A stretch of 64,000 nucleotides of DNA, taken from Telluria aromaticivorans. Lineage in GTDB: Bacteria; Pseudomonadota; Gammaproteobacteria; Burkholderiales; Burkholderiaceae_D. The notes beneath the pieces are model-generated. The model ran no database searches and was not told the origin of the DNA. It was given only the letters and a program-made list of their open reading frames with translations. The stretch is from positions 220,812-284,811 of the forward strand of contig NZ_JABAIV010000006.1 of the NCBI RefSeq assembly GCF_013003915.1. The letters are read 5' to 3'. Each line of letters begins with the position of its first letter. Position 1 is the first letter of the stretch. The position numbers were made by a program, and so were the translations under genes. Positions 52,684 to 62,917 of the stretch are shown here, piece after piece.

Positions 52684-54306
52684 ATGTACTTCAATAATTT
52701 GCGAATTGGTACGCGCCTCGGCTGCGCGTTCGCTGCACTCCTGGTGCTGATGGCCGTCATGCTGGGCGCCGCCCTGGCGCAGTTGAGCCGCATTGCGGAC
52801 GGCAAAACGGTCATGGCAGCCACTAACCACAAGGCCAACCTGGCCCAGAACTGGCTCGACGGCATTGCCACCAACAGCGTGCGCACCCTGGCCAAGGTCA
52901 AGAGCACGGATCCGGAAGACGACAAGTACTACACCGATGAGATGAAGGCCGTCAGCGCCGGCGTCACCAAGGTGCAGAAAGAGCTGGAAGCGCTGGTGGA
53001 AAGCGACAAGGGCAAGCAGCTCCTGCAAAACGTCGCCGCGCGCCGCAAGCAGTACGTGGCCATCCGCGACGAAGCATTCAAGCGCAAGACCGCACTGGGC
53101 CCGGGTGATGTCGAGCTGAAAGCCTATGTGGCCAGCGCACTGATGCCGGCCATGAAGGAATACGTGAGCTCGGTCGAGACCGTCGTGGCTTTCCAGGAGC
53201 ACCTGTTCGACGACGCCAGCACACGGATCGACACCCTGTACTCGGATGCCAAAAACCTCTTGATTGCCCTCGGCATCGGTGCAATCGTTTGCGGCAGCAT
53301 CTTTGGCCTGCTCCTGACCCGCAGCATTACCGGTCCGCTGGCGCGTGCGGTCGGGCTCGCCCGCCAGGTTGCTTCGGGTGACTTGACTGCCGACATCGAA
53401 GTGACGTCGCGCGATGAGGTCGGCGACCTGCTGGCCGCCCTGAAGACCATGAACGACAGCCTGCGCAAGACCGTGACCGAAGTGCGTAGCGGCACCGACG
53501 CCATCGTCACCGCGTCCCAGCAGATTGCGACGGGCAACCTCGACCTGTCGTCGCGCACCGAGCAGCAGGCCAGCGCGCTGGAAGAAACCGCCTCGTCGAT
53601 GGAAGAACTGACCAGCACCGTGCGCCAGAACGCCGACAGCGCGCGCCAGGCCAGCACGCTGGCCCAGGCCGCGTCAGGCATCGCGCAGCGCGGCGGCGCC
53701 GTGGTCTCGCAGGTGGTGTCGACCATGGCGTCGATCAATGCTTCGTCAAAACAGATCGGCGACATCATCGGCGTCATCGACAGCATCGCCTTCCAGACCA
53801 ATATCCTGGCCTTGAATGCGGCTGTGGAAGCGGCCCGCGCTGGCGAGCAGGGCCGTGGCTTCGCCGTTGTGGCATCCGAAGTGCGCAATCTGGCCCAGCG
53901 CTCGGCCGGCGCAGCGAAGGAAATCCGCACCCTGATTAGTGACTCGGTGTCAAAAGTCGATGCCGGTGGACGCCTGGTTAATGAGGCCGGGTCAACAATG
54001 CAAGAGATCGTTGAGGGCATCACCCGGGTCACCGCCATCGTGTCCGAGATCGCCTCGGCTAGCGCCGAGCAGACCCTGGGCATCGAAGGCGTGAATGCTG
54101 CCGTCAGCCAGATGGATGACGTCACCCAGCAGAATGCCGCGCTGGTGGAAGAAGCGGCAGCGGCGGCGCAGTCGCTGGAAGACCAGGCGACTGCCCTGGC
54201 GCGGCTAGTGAGCACGTTTGTGGTCCACAAGGCGGATGCCGGGCAATCTCAACGCGCCGGCGTGAGCGTCAACCACTCTTCCGACACGCTGCTGCTTGCC
54301 GCCTGA
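52684..54306 (+). CDS. Methyl-accepting chemotaxis protein
   Basis: A 540-residue chemoreceptor. A span (about 12-35) and a second (about 190-212) enclose a periplasmic four-helix-bundle sensor with a Lys-rich surface (MCP 4HB-like, about 36-188). A HAMP domain (about 212-265, TRSITGPLARAVGLARQVAS) leads to a long coiled-coil with the conserved tip IDSIAFQTNILALNAAVEAA and RGFAVVASEVRNLAQRS. Methylation helices are visible on either side. There is no C-terminal pentapeptide for CheR. AT-rich leader DNA with two tandem hairpins precedes it. A GTAGGGTGG-type repeat follows. Confidence 0.95.
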   Translation: MYFNNLRIGTRLGCAFAALLVLMAVMLGAALAQLSRIADGKTVMAATNHKANLAQNWLDGIATNSVRTLAKVKSTDPEDDKYYTDEMKAVSAGVTKVQKELEALVESDKGKQLLQNVAARRKQYVAIRDEAFKRKTALGPGDVELKAYVASALMPAMKEYVSSVETVVAFQEHLFDDASTRIDTLYSDAKNLLIALGIGAIVCGSIFGLLLTRSITGPLARAVGLARQVASGDLTADIEVTSRDEVGDLLAALKTMNDSLRKTVTEVRSGTDAIVTASQQIATGNLDLSSRTEQQASALEETASSMEELTSTVRQNADSARQASTLAQAASGIAQRGGAVVSQVVSTMASINASSKQIGDIIGVIDSIAFQTNILALNAAVEAARAGEQGRGFAVVASEVRNLAQRSAGAAKEIRTLISDSVSKVDAGGRLVNEAGSTMQEIVEGITRVTAIVSEIASASAEQTLGIEGVNAAVSQMDDVTQQNAALVEEAAAAAQSLEDQATALARLVSTFVVHKADAGQSQRAGVSVNHSSDTLLLAA

Positions 54307-54331
54307 GGGCACATCAGCACAGCTGCACCTC

Positions 54332-54443
54332 ATAGCGTGGGCAGGTTTTCCTGCCCACGCTATGATCGTTAACGTAAAAAAGACCGCACCGCGTCCGTAC
54401 AAGCGCTGGTTGAACGCGTGGGCGGGGAACCCGCCCACGCTAC
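54332..54443. repeat. GTAGGGTGG-type bipartite palindromic repeat, copy E
   Basis: A 112-bp unit between the convergent chemoreceptor and queC genes. The left hairpin is ATAGCGTGGGCAGG-tttt-CCTGCCCACGCTAT, the right hairpin GCGTGGGCGGG-GAA-CCCGCCCACGC ending TAC, with TTGAACGCG before the right hairpin. It is the GTAGCGTGG variant also seen at the right end of copy D. Confidence 0.82.
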
Positions 54444-54469
54444 GGGGCGCCGGCTGAACACGCTTTGCC

Positions 54470-55177
54470 TCAGGCTTTCCCAGCCACGTACTGCTCATAC
54501 CCCCGCGCCCGCAACGCACACGCCGGGCAAGTGCCGCAGCCATGGCCCCATGGGTGCGCCGCACCGCGCTCGCCCAGGTAGCAGGTGTGGGTGTCGAAGC
54601 GGATCAGGTCCACCAGCGCCTCTCCCCCGCAGTCGTGGGCCAGCTCCCAGGTCTGGGCCTTGTCGATCCACATCAGCGGCGTCTCGACCTTCAGCCGCGT
54701 GTTCATGCCCAGGTTGAGCGCGACCTGCAGCGCCTTCATGGTGTCGTCGCGGCAGTCCGGGTAGCCCGAGAAATCGGTCTCGCACATGCCGCCCACCAGC
54801 ACCGTCAAGCCGCGGCGATAGGCCACCGTGGCCGCCACCGTCATGAACAGCAGGTTCCTGCCCGGCACGAAGGTGTTCGGCAGCCCGTTTTCCTGCATCG
54901 CGATGGCCACGTTGCTGGTCAGCGCGGTATCCGAGATCTTCGCGATCAGGGACAGGTCGATCATGTGGTCTTCGCCCAGGCGCGCATCCCAGCCCGGATC
55001 GAGCGCGCGCATTTTGGACAGCACCGTCGGCCGCACCTCCAGCTCGATCGCATGGCGCTGGCCGTAGTCGAAGCCGATGGTCTCCACGCGCGCATAGCGC
55101 TGCAGCGCCCAGGCGAGGCAGGTGGCGGAGTCCTGGCCTCCGCTGAAGAGGACGAGGGCGGTGTCTTGGGATTGCAT
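54470..55177 (-). CDS. queC: 7-cyano-7-deazaguanine synthase QueC
   Basis: A 235-residue enzyme of queuosine synthesis that converts 7-carboxy-7-deazaguanine to preQ0 with ATP and ammonia. The PP-loop [35 protein letters not shown], the [17 protein letters not shown] substrate loop and the Cys cluster CYLGERG ... [12 protein letters not shown] for zinc are all present, and the length fits the family. ATG 55177 is chosen; upstream reading adds residues outside the family. No other queuosine genes lie nearby and no preQ1 riboswitch is seen in its short leader. Confidence 0.95.
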   Translation of the reverse strand: MQSQDTALVLFSGGQDSATCLAWALQRYARVETIGFDYGQRHAIELEVRPTVLSKMRALDPGWDARLGEDHMIDLSLIAKISDTALTSNVAIAMQENGLPNTFVPGRNLLFMTVAATVAYRRGLTVLVGGMCETDFSGYPDCRDDTMKALQVALNLGMNTRLKVETPLMWIDKAQTWELAHDCGGEALVDLIRFDTHTCYLGERGAAHPWGHGCGTCPACALRARGYEQYVAGKA

Positions 55178-55342
55178 GGTGGTGGTCCGGAAAAATGATG
55201 GGCGACAAGCCGAGGGAAGCGCGGATTCTGGCATAAAACGGGGCATCCCGTGAAGCTGCAAACCTCACACGGATGAGTTAAGCGTCCGTCATCATTTTTG
55301 CCAATCCGCTAAGATTGCCATGAACCTTACCATCGGAGCCCC

Positions 55343-57196
55343 ATGTTTGCTGCAAGATCGATCCCCCGCCACCGCCTGCGCCCCCTGCCCCGCCTGTTAA
55401 TGGGCCTTGGCGCCTTGCTGGTAGCGACCTCACTTCACGCCCAGGGCATCGATTACCAGGTCCGCATCGACGCCCCGCGCCAGATTGAGAACATGCTGGA
55501 AGAAAACCTCGACCTGATGCGCTGGCGCGGCAACCCGAAGGTCGACATGGAGCAGTTGCAGCGCCTCGTTAAAGAAGCGCCCGAGCAGGCCAAGACCCTG
55601 ATCGCCACCGAAGGCTATTATTCGCCCAAGATCTCGGCCGGCCTCGAGACGACCGGCACCCGTCCGGTCGCGCGTGTCATCGTCGACCTGGGCGAGCCGG
55701 TCGTGGTCGGCGAGGTCGACCTGGTGCTGCAGGGCTTCGCACCACTCGAGCAAGGTGGCGCGCCGTTTGACGCGGCCGCCCTGCGCAGCCGCTGGACCTT
55801 GCCGGTCGGTGCGCGTTTTCGCATGGCCGACTGGGAAGGCGCAAAGAAGGGCCTGCTGCGCGAAGTGGCGCAGACGCGCTTCCCGCGCGCCCAACTGGTC
55901 GAGACCAGCGCCACCGTCGATCCGGAAGCGCGGCGCGCCCTGCTGCACGTCGTCATCGACAGCGGCCCGGAGATGCGCTTCGGCGAGCTGCGCATCCGCG
56001 GCCTGAAGCGCTATCCGCGCGAAGTCATCACCAACCTGAACAAGATCAACCCTGGCGACATGTATAGCGAGGCCGCGCTGCAGGCCTTGCAATCGCGCCT
56101 GCAGGACACCGGCTATTTCGCCAGCGTCGAAGTGAGCGCCGACATGCGCGCCGTGCTCAACGAAGAACTGCGCGAACTGCGCGAAGGCGATGGCGACCCC
56201 GATGGCGACGCCACCACCCCGAAGCCGCCGACCGGCCCCACCATACTGCCGGTGCTGGTGCGCGTGACCGAAAACCTGCGCAAGAACGTCGAAGTCGGCG
56301 TCGGCTTCTCGACCGACACCGGCGGGCGCCTGCAAGCCAGCTACGACGACCTGAACGTGCTGGGCAAGCGCATGAAGAGCGACCTGATCTACGAGCAGAA
56401 GCGCCAGACCGCGCGCGTCGATTTTTATTGGCCGACCACACCGGATGGCTATAACGACAGCGTCGGCGCCGGCGTCGAACGCAACGACGTGCGCGGCGAG
56501 ATCACCACGCTGGCCACGGTCGCCGCGCGCCGCGCCTGGGGCTCGCCGCTGCTCGAACGCAGCCTGACACTCGAGGCCCTGGTCGAACAGCGCGAAGTGC
56601 CGCCGAACCCGTCGACCACCACGCGCAGCCTGCCGCTCACCTACAGCATGACCCGGCGCAAGCTCGACAGCCTGATCCAGCCGACCAACGGCTATGTGTT
56701 CCAGGGCCAGCTCGGCGGCGCCCTGCTGCCGATCCTGACCGACGAAAAATTCCTGCGCCTCTACCTGCGCGGCCTGATGTACAAGCCGCTGGGCCCGAGC
56801 GACACGCTGATCTTGCGCGGCGAATTCGGCGCGGTGGCGGCCAAGGACAAGATCGGCGTGCCGAGCACCTTCCTGTTCCGCGCCGGCGGCGACCAGTCGG
56901 TGCGCGGCTACGGCTACCGCGAACTGGGCGTGCGCGAAAACGGCGCGATCGTCGGCGGCAAGTACCTGGCCACGGCCAGCGCCGAATACCAGTACTGGTT
57001 CCGTCCACCATGGGGCGTGGCGGTCTTCTACGACGTCGGCAATGCGGCCGACAAGGTTGGCGACCTGCAGCCGAAATCGGGCTTCGGCGTCGGCGCGCGC
57101 TGGCGCAGCCCGGTCGGCCCGATCAATGTCGACGTCGCCTATGGCCACGCCGTTAAAAAAGCGCGCCTGCACTTCTCCCTGGGATTCACCTTCTGA
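55343..57196 (+). CDS. tamA: Translocation and assembly module outer-membrane protein TamA
   Basis: A 617-residue Omp85-family protein. Signal peptide (LLMGLGALLVATSLHAQG); three POTRA-like domains (about 35-265, with VSADMRAVL ending the third) and a 16-strand barrel with the RGYGYRELGV motif (lid lock, usually VRGY) and a C-terminal FSLGFTF that ends in Phe. With TamB it helps insert autotransporters and other barrel proteins and moves phospholipid to the outer membrane. The stop codon overlaps the tamB start by one base (TGATG), so they are translationally coupled. ATG follows GGAG. Confidence 0.94.
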   Translation: MFAARSIPRHRLRPLPRLLMGLGALLVATSLHAQGIDYQVRIDAPRQIENMLEENLDLMRWRGNPKVDMEQLQRLVKEAPEQAKTLIATEGYYSPKISAGLETTGTRPVARVIVDLGEPVVVGEVDLVLQGFAPLEQGGAPFDAAALRSRWTLPVGARFRMADWEGAKKGLLREVAQTRFPRAQLVETSATVDPEARRALLHVVIDSGPEMRFGELRIRGLKRYPREVITNLNKINPGDMYSEAALQALQSRLQDTGYFASVEVSADMRAVLNEELRELREGDGDPDGDATTPKPPTGPTILPVLVRVTENLRKNVEVGVGFSTDTGGRLQASYDDLNVLGKRMKSDLIYEQKRQTARVDFYWPTTPDGYNDSVGAGVERNDVRGEITTLATVAARRAWGSPLLERSLTLEALVEQREVPPNPSTTTRSLPLTYSMTRRKLDSLIQPTNGYVFQGQLGGALLPILTDEKFLRLYLRGLMYKPLGPSDTLILRGEFGAVAAKDKIGVPSTFLFRAGGDQSVRGYGYRELGVRENGAIVGGKYLATASAEYQYWFRPPWGVAVFYDVGNAADKVGDLQPKSGFGVGARWRSPVGPINVDVAYGHAVKKARLHFSLGFTF

Positions 57197-60100
57197 TGGA
57201 CACCAACGACACCACCCCAGCCGCCGCGGGTTCTCCTGCGCCGGCTCCGCACAAACAGCGCCGCTGGCCGCGCCGCGTCGCCATCGGCGTCGTCGTTACC
57301 GGCGCCATCGTCGGCGGCACGCTCTGGTACCTGGGGCGCGAAACCACGCTGCAGATGATCGCGCAGAAGGTCGCCGCGTCCACCGGCGGCAAGCTGACCA
57401 TGACCGGCGTCTCCGGCTCGCTGTACGGCGCCATGTATATCGACCGCCTCACCTGGCGCACCGACGAGCAGCTGATCGTCGCCAACAAGATCAACCTGGA
57501 ATGGTCGCCCCGCCAGATCGTCTCGCGCGGCATCCTGGTCGACAAGCTGCATGCAGCCAACCTGCGCGTCGAAACGCTCAAGGAAAGCACCGAGCCAAGC
57601 ACCATGCCGGTCAAGCTGGCCGCGCCCTTCCCCATCTCGATCGACGACGCGCGCCTGAACCGGGCTAGTTTTGTCGCCAATGGCGCCGAAACCCATATCG
57701 ACAATATTCGCCTGCGCCTGGAGGGAAACAAGACCCGCTGGCAGGTTCGCGACGCTGCAGCCGTCACGCCTTGGGGCGACGTGACTGCTGCCGGCACCAT
57801 CGCCGCCCAGCGCCCCTTCAAGCTCGACGCCACGGCCAGCCTGAGCCAGTCACAGGCCAAGGCCGGCGCACGCGCGGCCCAGCTGAAAGTGAAGGTCGGC
57901 GGCGACCTGGAAACCACCCTGATCGACGCCCTAGGTGCGGCCGGGCGCGCCGTCGGCGAAGCCCACATGGTGCTGTCGCCGTTTGCCCCGATCCCGCTGC
58001 GCTCGATGCGCATCAGCGGCCGCAACGTCGATCCGGGCTTCTTCAATCCCTCCCTGCCGACGGCCGACCTGACCTTCGCCATCAACGGCCAGCTCGATGC
58101 CAAGCGCAATATCAGCGGCAATGTGAACATCGTCAACGAGGGACCGGAAGGCACGATCGACCAGCAACGCCTGCCGCTGCGCGCCATGCGCGGGCAATTG
58201 GGCGGCAACCTGGACGCGCTGCAGGTATCCGATGTGCTGATGGACTTCGGCGGCGCCGGGCGCTTTACCGGCACGGGCGGCGTGGAACGTGGCCCTGACG
58301 CCAAGGGTGTCGGCGTCGCACGCTTCACCCTGCACACCGACCGCTTCGACCTGAAGCAGATTCACTCCAGCATGAAGCCGACCGCCATCCGCGGCGACAT
58401 CCAGGTGACGAATGCCGGCAAGACGCAAACGCTGCAGGCGACATTGGTCGACAAGGGCTTGCGCCTGGCGGCACTGGCGACGCTGGAAGACAACGTCGTC
58501 ACGCTGCGCGAAGGCCGGCTATCCGCCGGCAGCAGCAACGTCGAGGCGACAGGCAGCATGAACCTGCTGAAGGACAAGGCATTCAAGGCCAGCGCCAGCG
58601 CCAGCCGCTTCAACCCGGCCGCCTTCGGCGACTACCCGCAAGCCGACATCAACGCCAGCGTCAACGTGGCCGGCGCACTCGCACCAAGCTGGCGCGTCGA
58701 TGCCGACTTTGCCGTACGCCGCAGCCGCCTGTTCGACCAGCCGCTGTCGGGCGAGGGCAAGCTGCGCGCCGATGCGAAACGCATCAGCGGCATCGATGCC
58801 GACCTGGCCCTGGGCCAGAACACGGTCGCCCTGAACGGCGCCTTTGGCGGCAGCGGCGACCGCCTGCAGTGGCGCGTGGACGGCCGCCAGCTGGCGGCGG
58901 TGCGCAGCGACCTGTATGGCGCGGTGGTCGCCAACGGCGTCGCCACCGGCACCATGCAAGACCCGCGCACGACTTTCGAAGTCAATGCGAATGGCCTCGG
59001 CTGGGTGGCAGCGCAGCGCAAGGACGCCAGCGGCACCTTGACCGCCAAAGGCGAAGCCTGGCTCGCCGGGCCTGAAGGCGCGCGCACGGTGGAAGCCAAA
59101 CTGGCCGGTACTGCGCAGCGCTTCAACCCGGCCGCTTTCGGCTCGCCGCTGGCGGGCAGTATCAATGCCCATTTCAGCGGCAGTGGCCGCGGCGGCGCCG
59201 ACTGGCGCGCGGCGTTTGATATGCGCGTGCAGGATTCGACCCTGTCGAAATCCCCGCTCTGGGGCCACGCAAAATTCACGGCCGACCGCCGCCGCGTCTC
59301 GAATGCCGACGTCGACCTGCACGTCGGCGCCAACGTGGTCGCCGCCAAGGGCAGCTTCGGCGCGGGCAGCGACCAGCTGGCCTGGCGCATCGATGCGCCG
59401 CAACTGGCGGCGCTCGGCCCCGACTACGGCGGCGTGCTGCGCGGCCAGGGCACCTTGTCCGGCACGATGGACACGCCCTCGCTCACCGCCGCCCTGGAGG
59501 GCCAGAACCTGCGCCTGCTCGGCACCCACAGCATCCGCGCGCTGCGCGCCAACGCCAACCTCGGCGCCGGCCGTGGCGCTCGGGACGCGCTGGCCAGCGA
59601 CATCCAGATCACCGACTACGTGAACGGCGAGACCCGTATCGCCTCGGCCAGCCTGAAAACCGAAGGAACGCGCGGTGCCCACACGCTGCGCGCCGCGGCC
59701 GTGGGCGAATCCTTTGACGCCAACACCGAAGTACGTGGCGGCTGGACGGGCGACACCTGGAGCGGCACCCTGGCCGCCCTGCAGAACCGCGGCCGCTACG
59801 CCATGGCGCTGCAGGCGCCGGTCCCGCTCCGCATCAGCGGCGCGCCGGGCAGCGGCGTGATGGGCCTGGCCAAGCCGGAGCGGATTGCCTTCAACGGCGC
59901 CGTGATCAAGCTGGCCTCGGGCAGCATCACGGTCGATTCGCTGGTCAAGAACGGCCCGCGCTGGAATAGCAAAGGCCATGCCGACAACGTGCCGCTGACC
60001 TACCTGGCGCAGTTCTCGCCCGCGATCCGCGAGAACGCGCGCGGCGACCTGACCCTGGGCGCGCAATGGGCGCTCGATTTGCGCACCGCTACCGCCACCG

Positions 60101-61641
60101 GCGGCGCCCCGGCGCTGGACGGCATGGTCCACGTCTTCCGCGAAAAAGGCGACGTGATCGCCGGCGGCGACAGCCCGGTGCCGCTTGGCCTGCGCCAGCT
60201 CGACGCCCGCGCCGACGTCCAAGGGGGCGCACTGCGCGTGCGCGTCAACCTGGACGGCACCCGCACCGGCACCGCCACGCTCGACGGCAGCGCCCAGCTG
60301 CTGCAGGGCCGCCTGGACCGCGACAGCCCGATGCGCATGACGGCCAATGCCAACATGGCCTCGATTGCCTGGCTGGCGTCGTTTGCCGGCCAGCCGGGGC
60401 TGGAACTGGACGGCGCGCTGCGCCTGGCCCTCACGGGCGCCGGCACCATCGGCACGCCCCGCCTGAACGGCAACGTCACGGGCGACAAGCTGGCGGTGCG
60501 CTGGGCCGAACAAGGCGTGCGCCTGCAGAACGGAGAACTGCGCGCCCAGCTTGCGGGCGACGAGCTGCAACTGCAGCGCCTTACCTTCCAGGGCCGCACG
60601 GGCAGCGCCTCGCTTGAGGGCTTCCTGCGCTTCTCGAGCGGGCTGTCGGCTGCCAACCTGAAAGTCACGGCGGACAAGCTCGAGGTGCTGTCACGTCCTG
60701 ACCGCACCGTGGTCGTCAGCGGCAATGCCGCGCTGGTGCGCGACGCGAACCAGTTCACGCTGGACGGCAACGTCCGCGCCGACCGCGCACTGATCGAATT
60801 CGCCCCGCAGGGCCGCCCGACGATGTCGGACGACGTGATCGTGCTCGGAAAAGGCGGCGCCAAGCCGGTACCGTCGAACAAGGAACCGGAGATGCCACTG
60901 GCGATCAACCTGCGCGCCGACCTGGGCGACGAGTTCCGCCTGCGCGGCCTGGGTATCGACGCCACCCTCGCCGGCAACGTGCGCGTGCGCAAGATCGGCG
61001 CCGCCGCACCACGCGTGAACGGCACCATTCGCGCCGTCGAAGGCAATTACGCGGCCTACGGCCAGAAACTTGAGATCGAGCGCGCCGTGATGACCTTCAG
61101 CGGCGCCTACGACAACCCCGCGCTCGACATCCTCGCGGTGCGCAAGCGTCCCGAAGGCGAGCAGCTGTCGCAGACCAATGTGGAAGCCGGCGTGCAGGTG
61201 CGCGGCACCGCGCAATCGCCGGACGCGCGCCTGGTGTCGACGCCGAACGTGCCGGACAGCGAAAAGCTGTCCTGGCTGGTGCTCGGCCAAGGCATGGAAG
61301 GCACGAGCGGCAACGAGAAGGACGTGCTGGCGGCCGCTGCCGGCGCCCTGCTGGGCGGCAAGGGCGGCACCGGTGGCTTCACGCAGAAACTGGCGAGCTC
61401 GCTCGGTGTGGATGAACTGGGGCTGAAACAGGCCAACGGTACTGGGCCGGGCCTGGAGAGCACCGTGGTGACGGTGGGCAAGCGCATCTCGTCGCGTGCC
61501 TACCTGAGCTTCGAACAGGGCGCCACCACGGCGTCGAGCCTGGTGCGCCTGCGCTACAAACTGACCCCGAAGATCTCGCTGCAATTCCAGACCGGCACCA
61601 ATACCGCCCTGGACGTGCTGTATTCCTGGGCCTTCGATTAG
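57196..61641 (+). CDS. tamB: Translocation and assembly module inner-membrane protein TamB
   Basis: A 1481-residue protein, the largest in the window. A cytoplasmic N-terminal tail and one span (about 30-50, VAIGVVVTGAIVGGTLWYL) anchor it to the inner membrane; the rest is an AsmA-like repeating beta groove that spans the periplasm, built of motifs such as RFNPAAFG. The C-terminal DUF490/TamB domain has LSWLVLGQGMEG and ends RLRYKLTPKISLQFQTGTNT then a short tail. It works with TamA. The only antisense reading of note (58519-60570) is a shadow. Overlaps the cyanophycinase stop by 4 bp. Confidence 0.95.
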   Translation: MDTNDTTPAAAGSPAPAPHKQRRWPRRVAIGVVVTGAIVGGTLWYLGRETTLQMIAQKVAASTGGKLTMTGVSGSLYGAMYIDRLTWRTDEQLIVANKINLEWSPRQIVSRGILVDKLHAANLRVETLKESTEPSTMPVKLAAPFPISIDDARLNRASFVANGAETHIDNIRLRLEGNKTRWQVRDAAAVTPWGDVTAAGTIAAQRPFKLDATASLSQSQAKAGARAAQLKVKVGGDLETTLIDALGAAGRAVGEAHMVLSPFAPIPLRSMRISGRNVDPGFFNPSLPTADLTFAINGQLDAKRNISGNVNIVNEGPEGTIDQQRLPLRAMRGQLGGNLDALQVSDVLMDFGGAGRFTGTGGVERGPDAKGVGVARFTLHTDRFDLKQIHSSMKPTAIRGDIQVTNAGKTQTLQATLVDKGLRLAALATLEDNVVTLREGRLSAGSSNVEATGSMNLLKDKAFKASASASRFNPAAFGDYPQADINASVNVAGALAPSWRVDADFAVRRSRLFDQPLSGEGKLRADAKRISGIDADLALGQNTVALNGAFGGSGDRLQWRVDGRQLAAVRSDLYGAVVANGVATGTMQDPRTTFEVNANGLGWVAAQRKDASGTLTAKGEAWLAGPEGARTVEAKLAGTAQRFNPAAFGSPLAGSINAHFSGSGRGGADWRAAFDMRVQDSTLSKSPLWGHAKFTADRRRVSNADVDLHVGANVVAAKGSFGAGSDQLAWRIDAPQLAALGPDYGGVLRGQGTLSGTMDTPSLTAALEGQNLRLLGTHSIRALRANANLGAGRGARDALASDIQITDYVNGETRIASASLKTEGTRGAHTLRAAAVGESFDANTEVRGGWTGDTWSGTLAALQNRGRYAMALQAPVPLRISGAPGSGVMGLAKPERIAFNGAVIKLASGSITVDSLVKNGPRWNSKGHADNVPLTYLAQFSPAIRENARGDLTLGAQWALDLRTATATGGAPALDGMVHVFREKGDVIAGGDSPVPLGLRQLDARADVQGGALRVRVNLDGTRTGTATLDGSAQLLQGRLDRDSPMRMTANANMASIAWLASFAGQPGLELDGALRLALTGAGTIGTPRLNGNVTGDKLAVRWAEQGVRLQNGELRAQLAGDELQLQRLTFQGRTGSASLEGFLRFSSGLSAANLKVTADKLEVLSRPDRTVVVSGNAALVRDANQFTLDGNVRADRALIEFAPQGRPTMSDDVIVLGKGGAKPVPSNKEPEMPLAINLRADLGDEFRLRGLGIDATLAGNVRVRKIGAAAPRVNGTIRAVEGNYAAYGQKLEIERAVMTFSGAYDNPALDILAVRKRPEGEQLSQTNVEAGVQVRGTAQSPDARLVSTPNVPDSEKLSWLVLGQGMEGTSGNEKDVLAAAAGALLGGKGGTGGFTQKLASSLGVDELGLKQANGTGPGLESTVVTVGKRISSRAYLSFEQGATTASSLVRLRYKLTPKISLQFQTGTNTALDVLYSWAFD

Positions 61642-62870
61642 CCTGGCCCGGCCTTGCCGGCCGGCTGGCGCTGGTAAAGCGGCTGGCGCAGCAGGATCGG
61701 ATGCACGTCCAGGCGCATCCGGTAGACCGACATCCCCTGCCCTGCGGTCGATAGCCAGGCCTCGGTCTCCGGCAGGCGCCGAAATTCGAATTCGAAGCCC
61801 TTGCCCGGATCGGCCCCGGCAGGCCCGCCGAAGGCAATGCCGGTCGCCCCGGCCTGGTCGCTGTCGGCCAGCTTTTCCAGCAGGTCGACCACCATCGTAT
61901 TGGCCAGGATATCCGGATAAAACAACGCACCCCGGTGCGCCGGGCGGGCCGGGTCGAGCTTTTCCTTGTCCGGCCCCGGCACCAGGCGCATGCTGGAAAA
62001 ATCGATCCGGTCGCCGCTGTCGAGATAGCTGATCTTCGCATTGCTCAGGCTGAAAGCCGCGCCGGCCGGACCGCCGGCGGCCCCGGACAATTCGAGCAGC
62101 AAGGCCCCCTTGTAGCCGATGACCTGGGCGTCGCGCCCCGGTCCCAGCACCACGGCACTGTTCTCGTCCACACCCAGGCCGAGCCGGTAGCCTTTGGCGA
62201 GCATCGCCGGCAGCATGCGGGCAAAGCGCCCGCGCACCAGCAGGTGCTGGTCGATGAACAGCTCCGGCCCCGCGAAACCGAGGCCGGGCGCGATGTCCTT
62301 GCCGTCGACCACGCCCTGCTTGAGCAGGGCCAGCACGGGCGGGGCATCGTAGAACATGGTGCTGCTCATGATGGCCGCGCCGGCGCTGGTGCCGGCGATT
62401 ACGCCGCCGCGGCGGTACATCGACCACAAGGCTTCCAGCAGCTGCGAGCGGCTGCCGTCGGGGCGCACCAGCGCCGCGGTGATGCGGCCCTGGTCGCCGC
62501 CGGTAAAGAATGCTCCCCCGGCCGCGGCGACGCGCCGGGCCAGCGCCGGATCCTCGGCAGCCTGGCGCGGGGCCGCGCCCAGTCCCGCGCCGACCGGCAC
62601 CACGAAGGGCCGCGCGCCATGGCGCTCCAGCTGCGCCGCCGTGCTGCGCGCGGCCCGTTCCGGGTTGCCCGACGCGGTCGGCAGCACGGCGATTGCCGCG
62701 CCCTTGCCGCCGGCCAGCTGCACGATGCGTTCCCATACCTCGGCATTGTCGCCGCGCAGGGCGCCGCCGATCACCACCAGCGAGCCGGCCGGCGCCGGCG
62801 CGCGGTCCTGGGCCGCGGCGCCCACCTGTATCGCCAGCAGCAGCGCCGCCATGCACGCGCGCTTGAACAT
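61638..62870 (-). CDS. Exported cyanophycinase (peptidase S51)
   Basis: A 410-residue serine peptidase that cuts multi-L-arginyl-poly-L-aspartate into beta-Asp-Arg dipeptides. Signal peptide (ACMAALLLAIQVGAAAQ) indicates export, as in extracellular cyanophycinases (CphE type). The S51 motifs are present: SLVVIGGALRGDN, FFTGGDQGRI, the nucleophile Ser in GTSAGAAIMSS, PGLGF and LGLGVDENSAVVLG. It is about 100 residues longer than the cytoplasmic CphB and has an extra C-terminal part. AGGAGCAGGAC precedes the ATG. A TonB receptor gene lies just upstream in the same direction, with a terminator between them. Confidence 0.93.
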   Translation of the reverse strand: MFKRACMAALLLAIQVGAAAQDRAPAPAGSLVVIGGALRGDNAEVWERIVQLAGGKGAAIAVLPTASGNPERAARSTAAQLERHGARPFVVPVGAGLGAAPRQAAEDPALARRVAAAGGAFFTGGDQGRITAALVRPDGSRSQLLEALWSMYRRGGVIAGTSAGAAIMSSTMFYDAPPVLALLKQGVVDGKDIAPGLGFAGPELFIDQHLLVRGRFARMLPAMLAKGYRLGLGVDENSAVVLGPGRDAQVIGYKGALLLELSGAAGGPAGAAFSLSNAKISYLDSGDRIDFSSMRLVPGPDKEKLDPARPAHRGALFYPDILANTMVVDLLEKLADSDQAGATGIAFGGPAGADPGKGFEFEFRRLPETEAWLSTAGQGMSVYRMRLDVHPILLRQPLYQRQPAGKAGPG

Positions 62871-62883
62871 GTCCTGCTCCTCG

Positions 62884-62917
62884 AAAAAAAACGGCTGCCC
62901 GGGATGCCGGACAGCCG
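62884..62917 (-). terminator. Strong terminator between TonB receptor and cyanophycinase genes
   Basis: On the minus strand CGGCTG-TCCGGCATCCCGGG-CAGCCG forms a stable hairpin directly followed by eight T residues (62884-62891), 10 nt past the receptor stop and only about 5 nt before the cyanophycinase ribosome site. A textbook intrinsic terminator. Confidence 0.85.

Noticed and set aside
58519..60570. A 683-residue minus-strand frame inside tamB
   Set aside because: It has no domain and low-complexity Gly/Ala/Arg content; tamB on the plus strand is complete.
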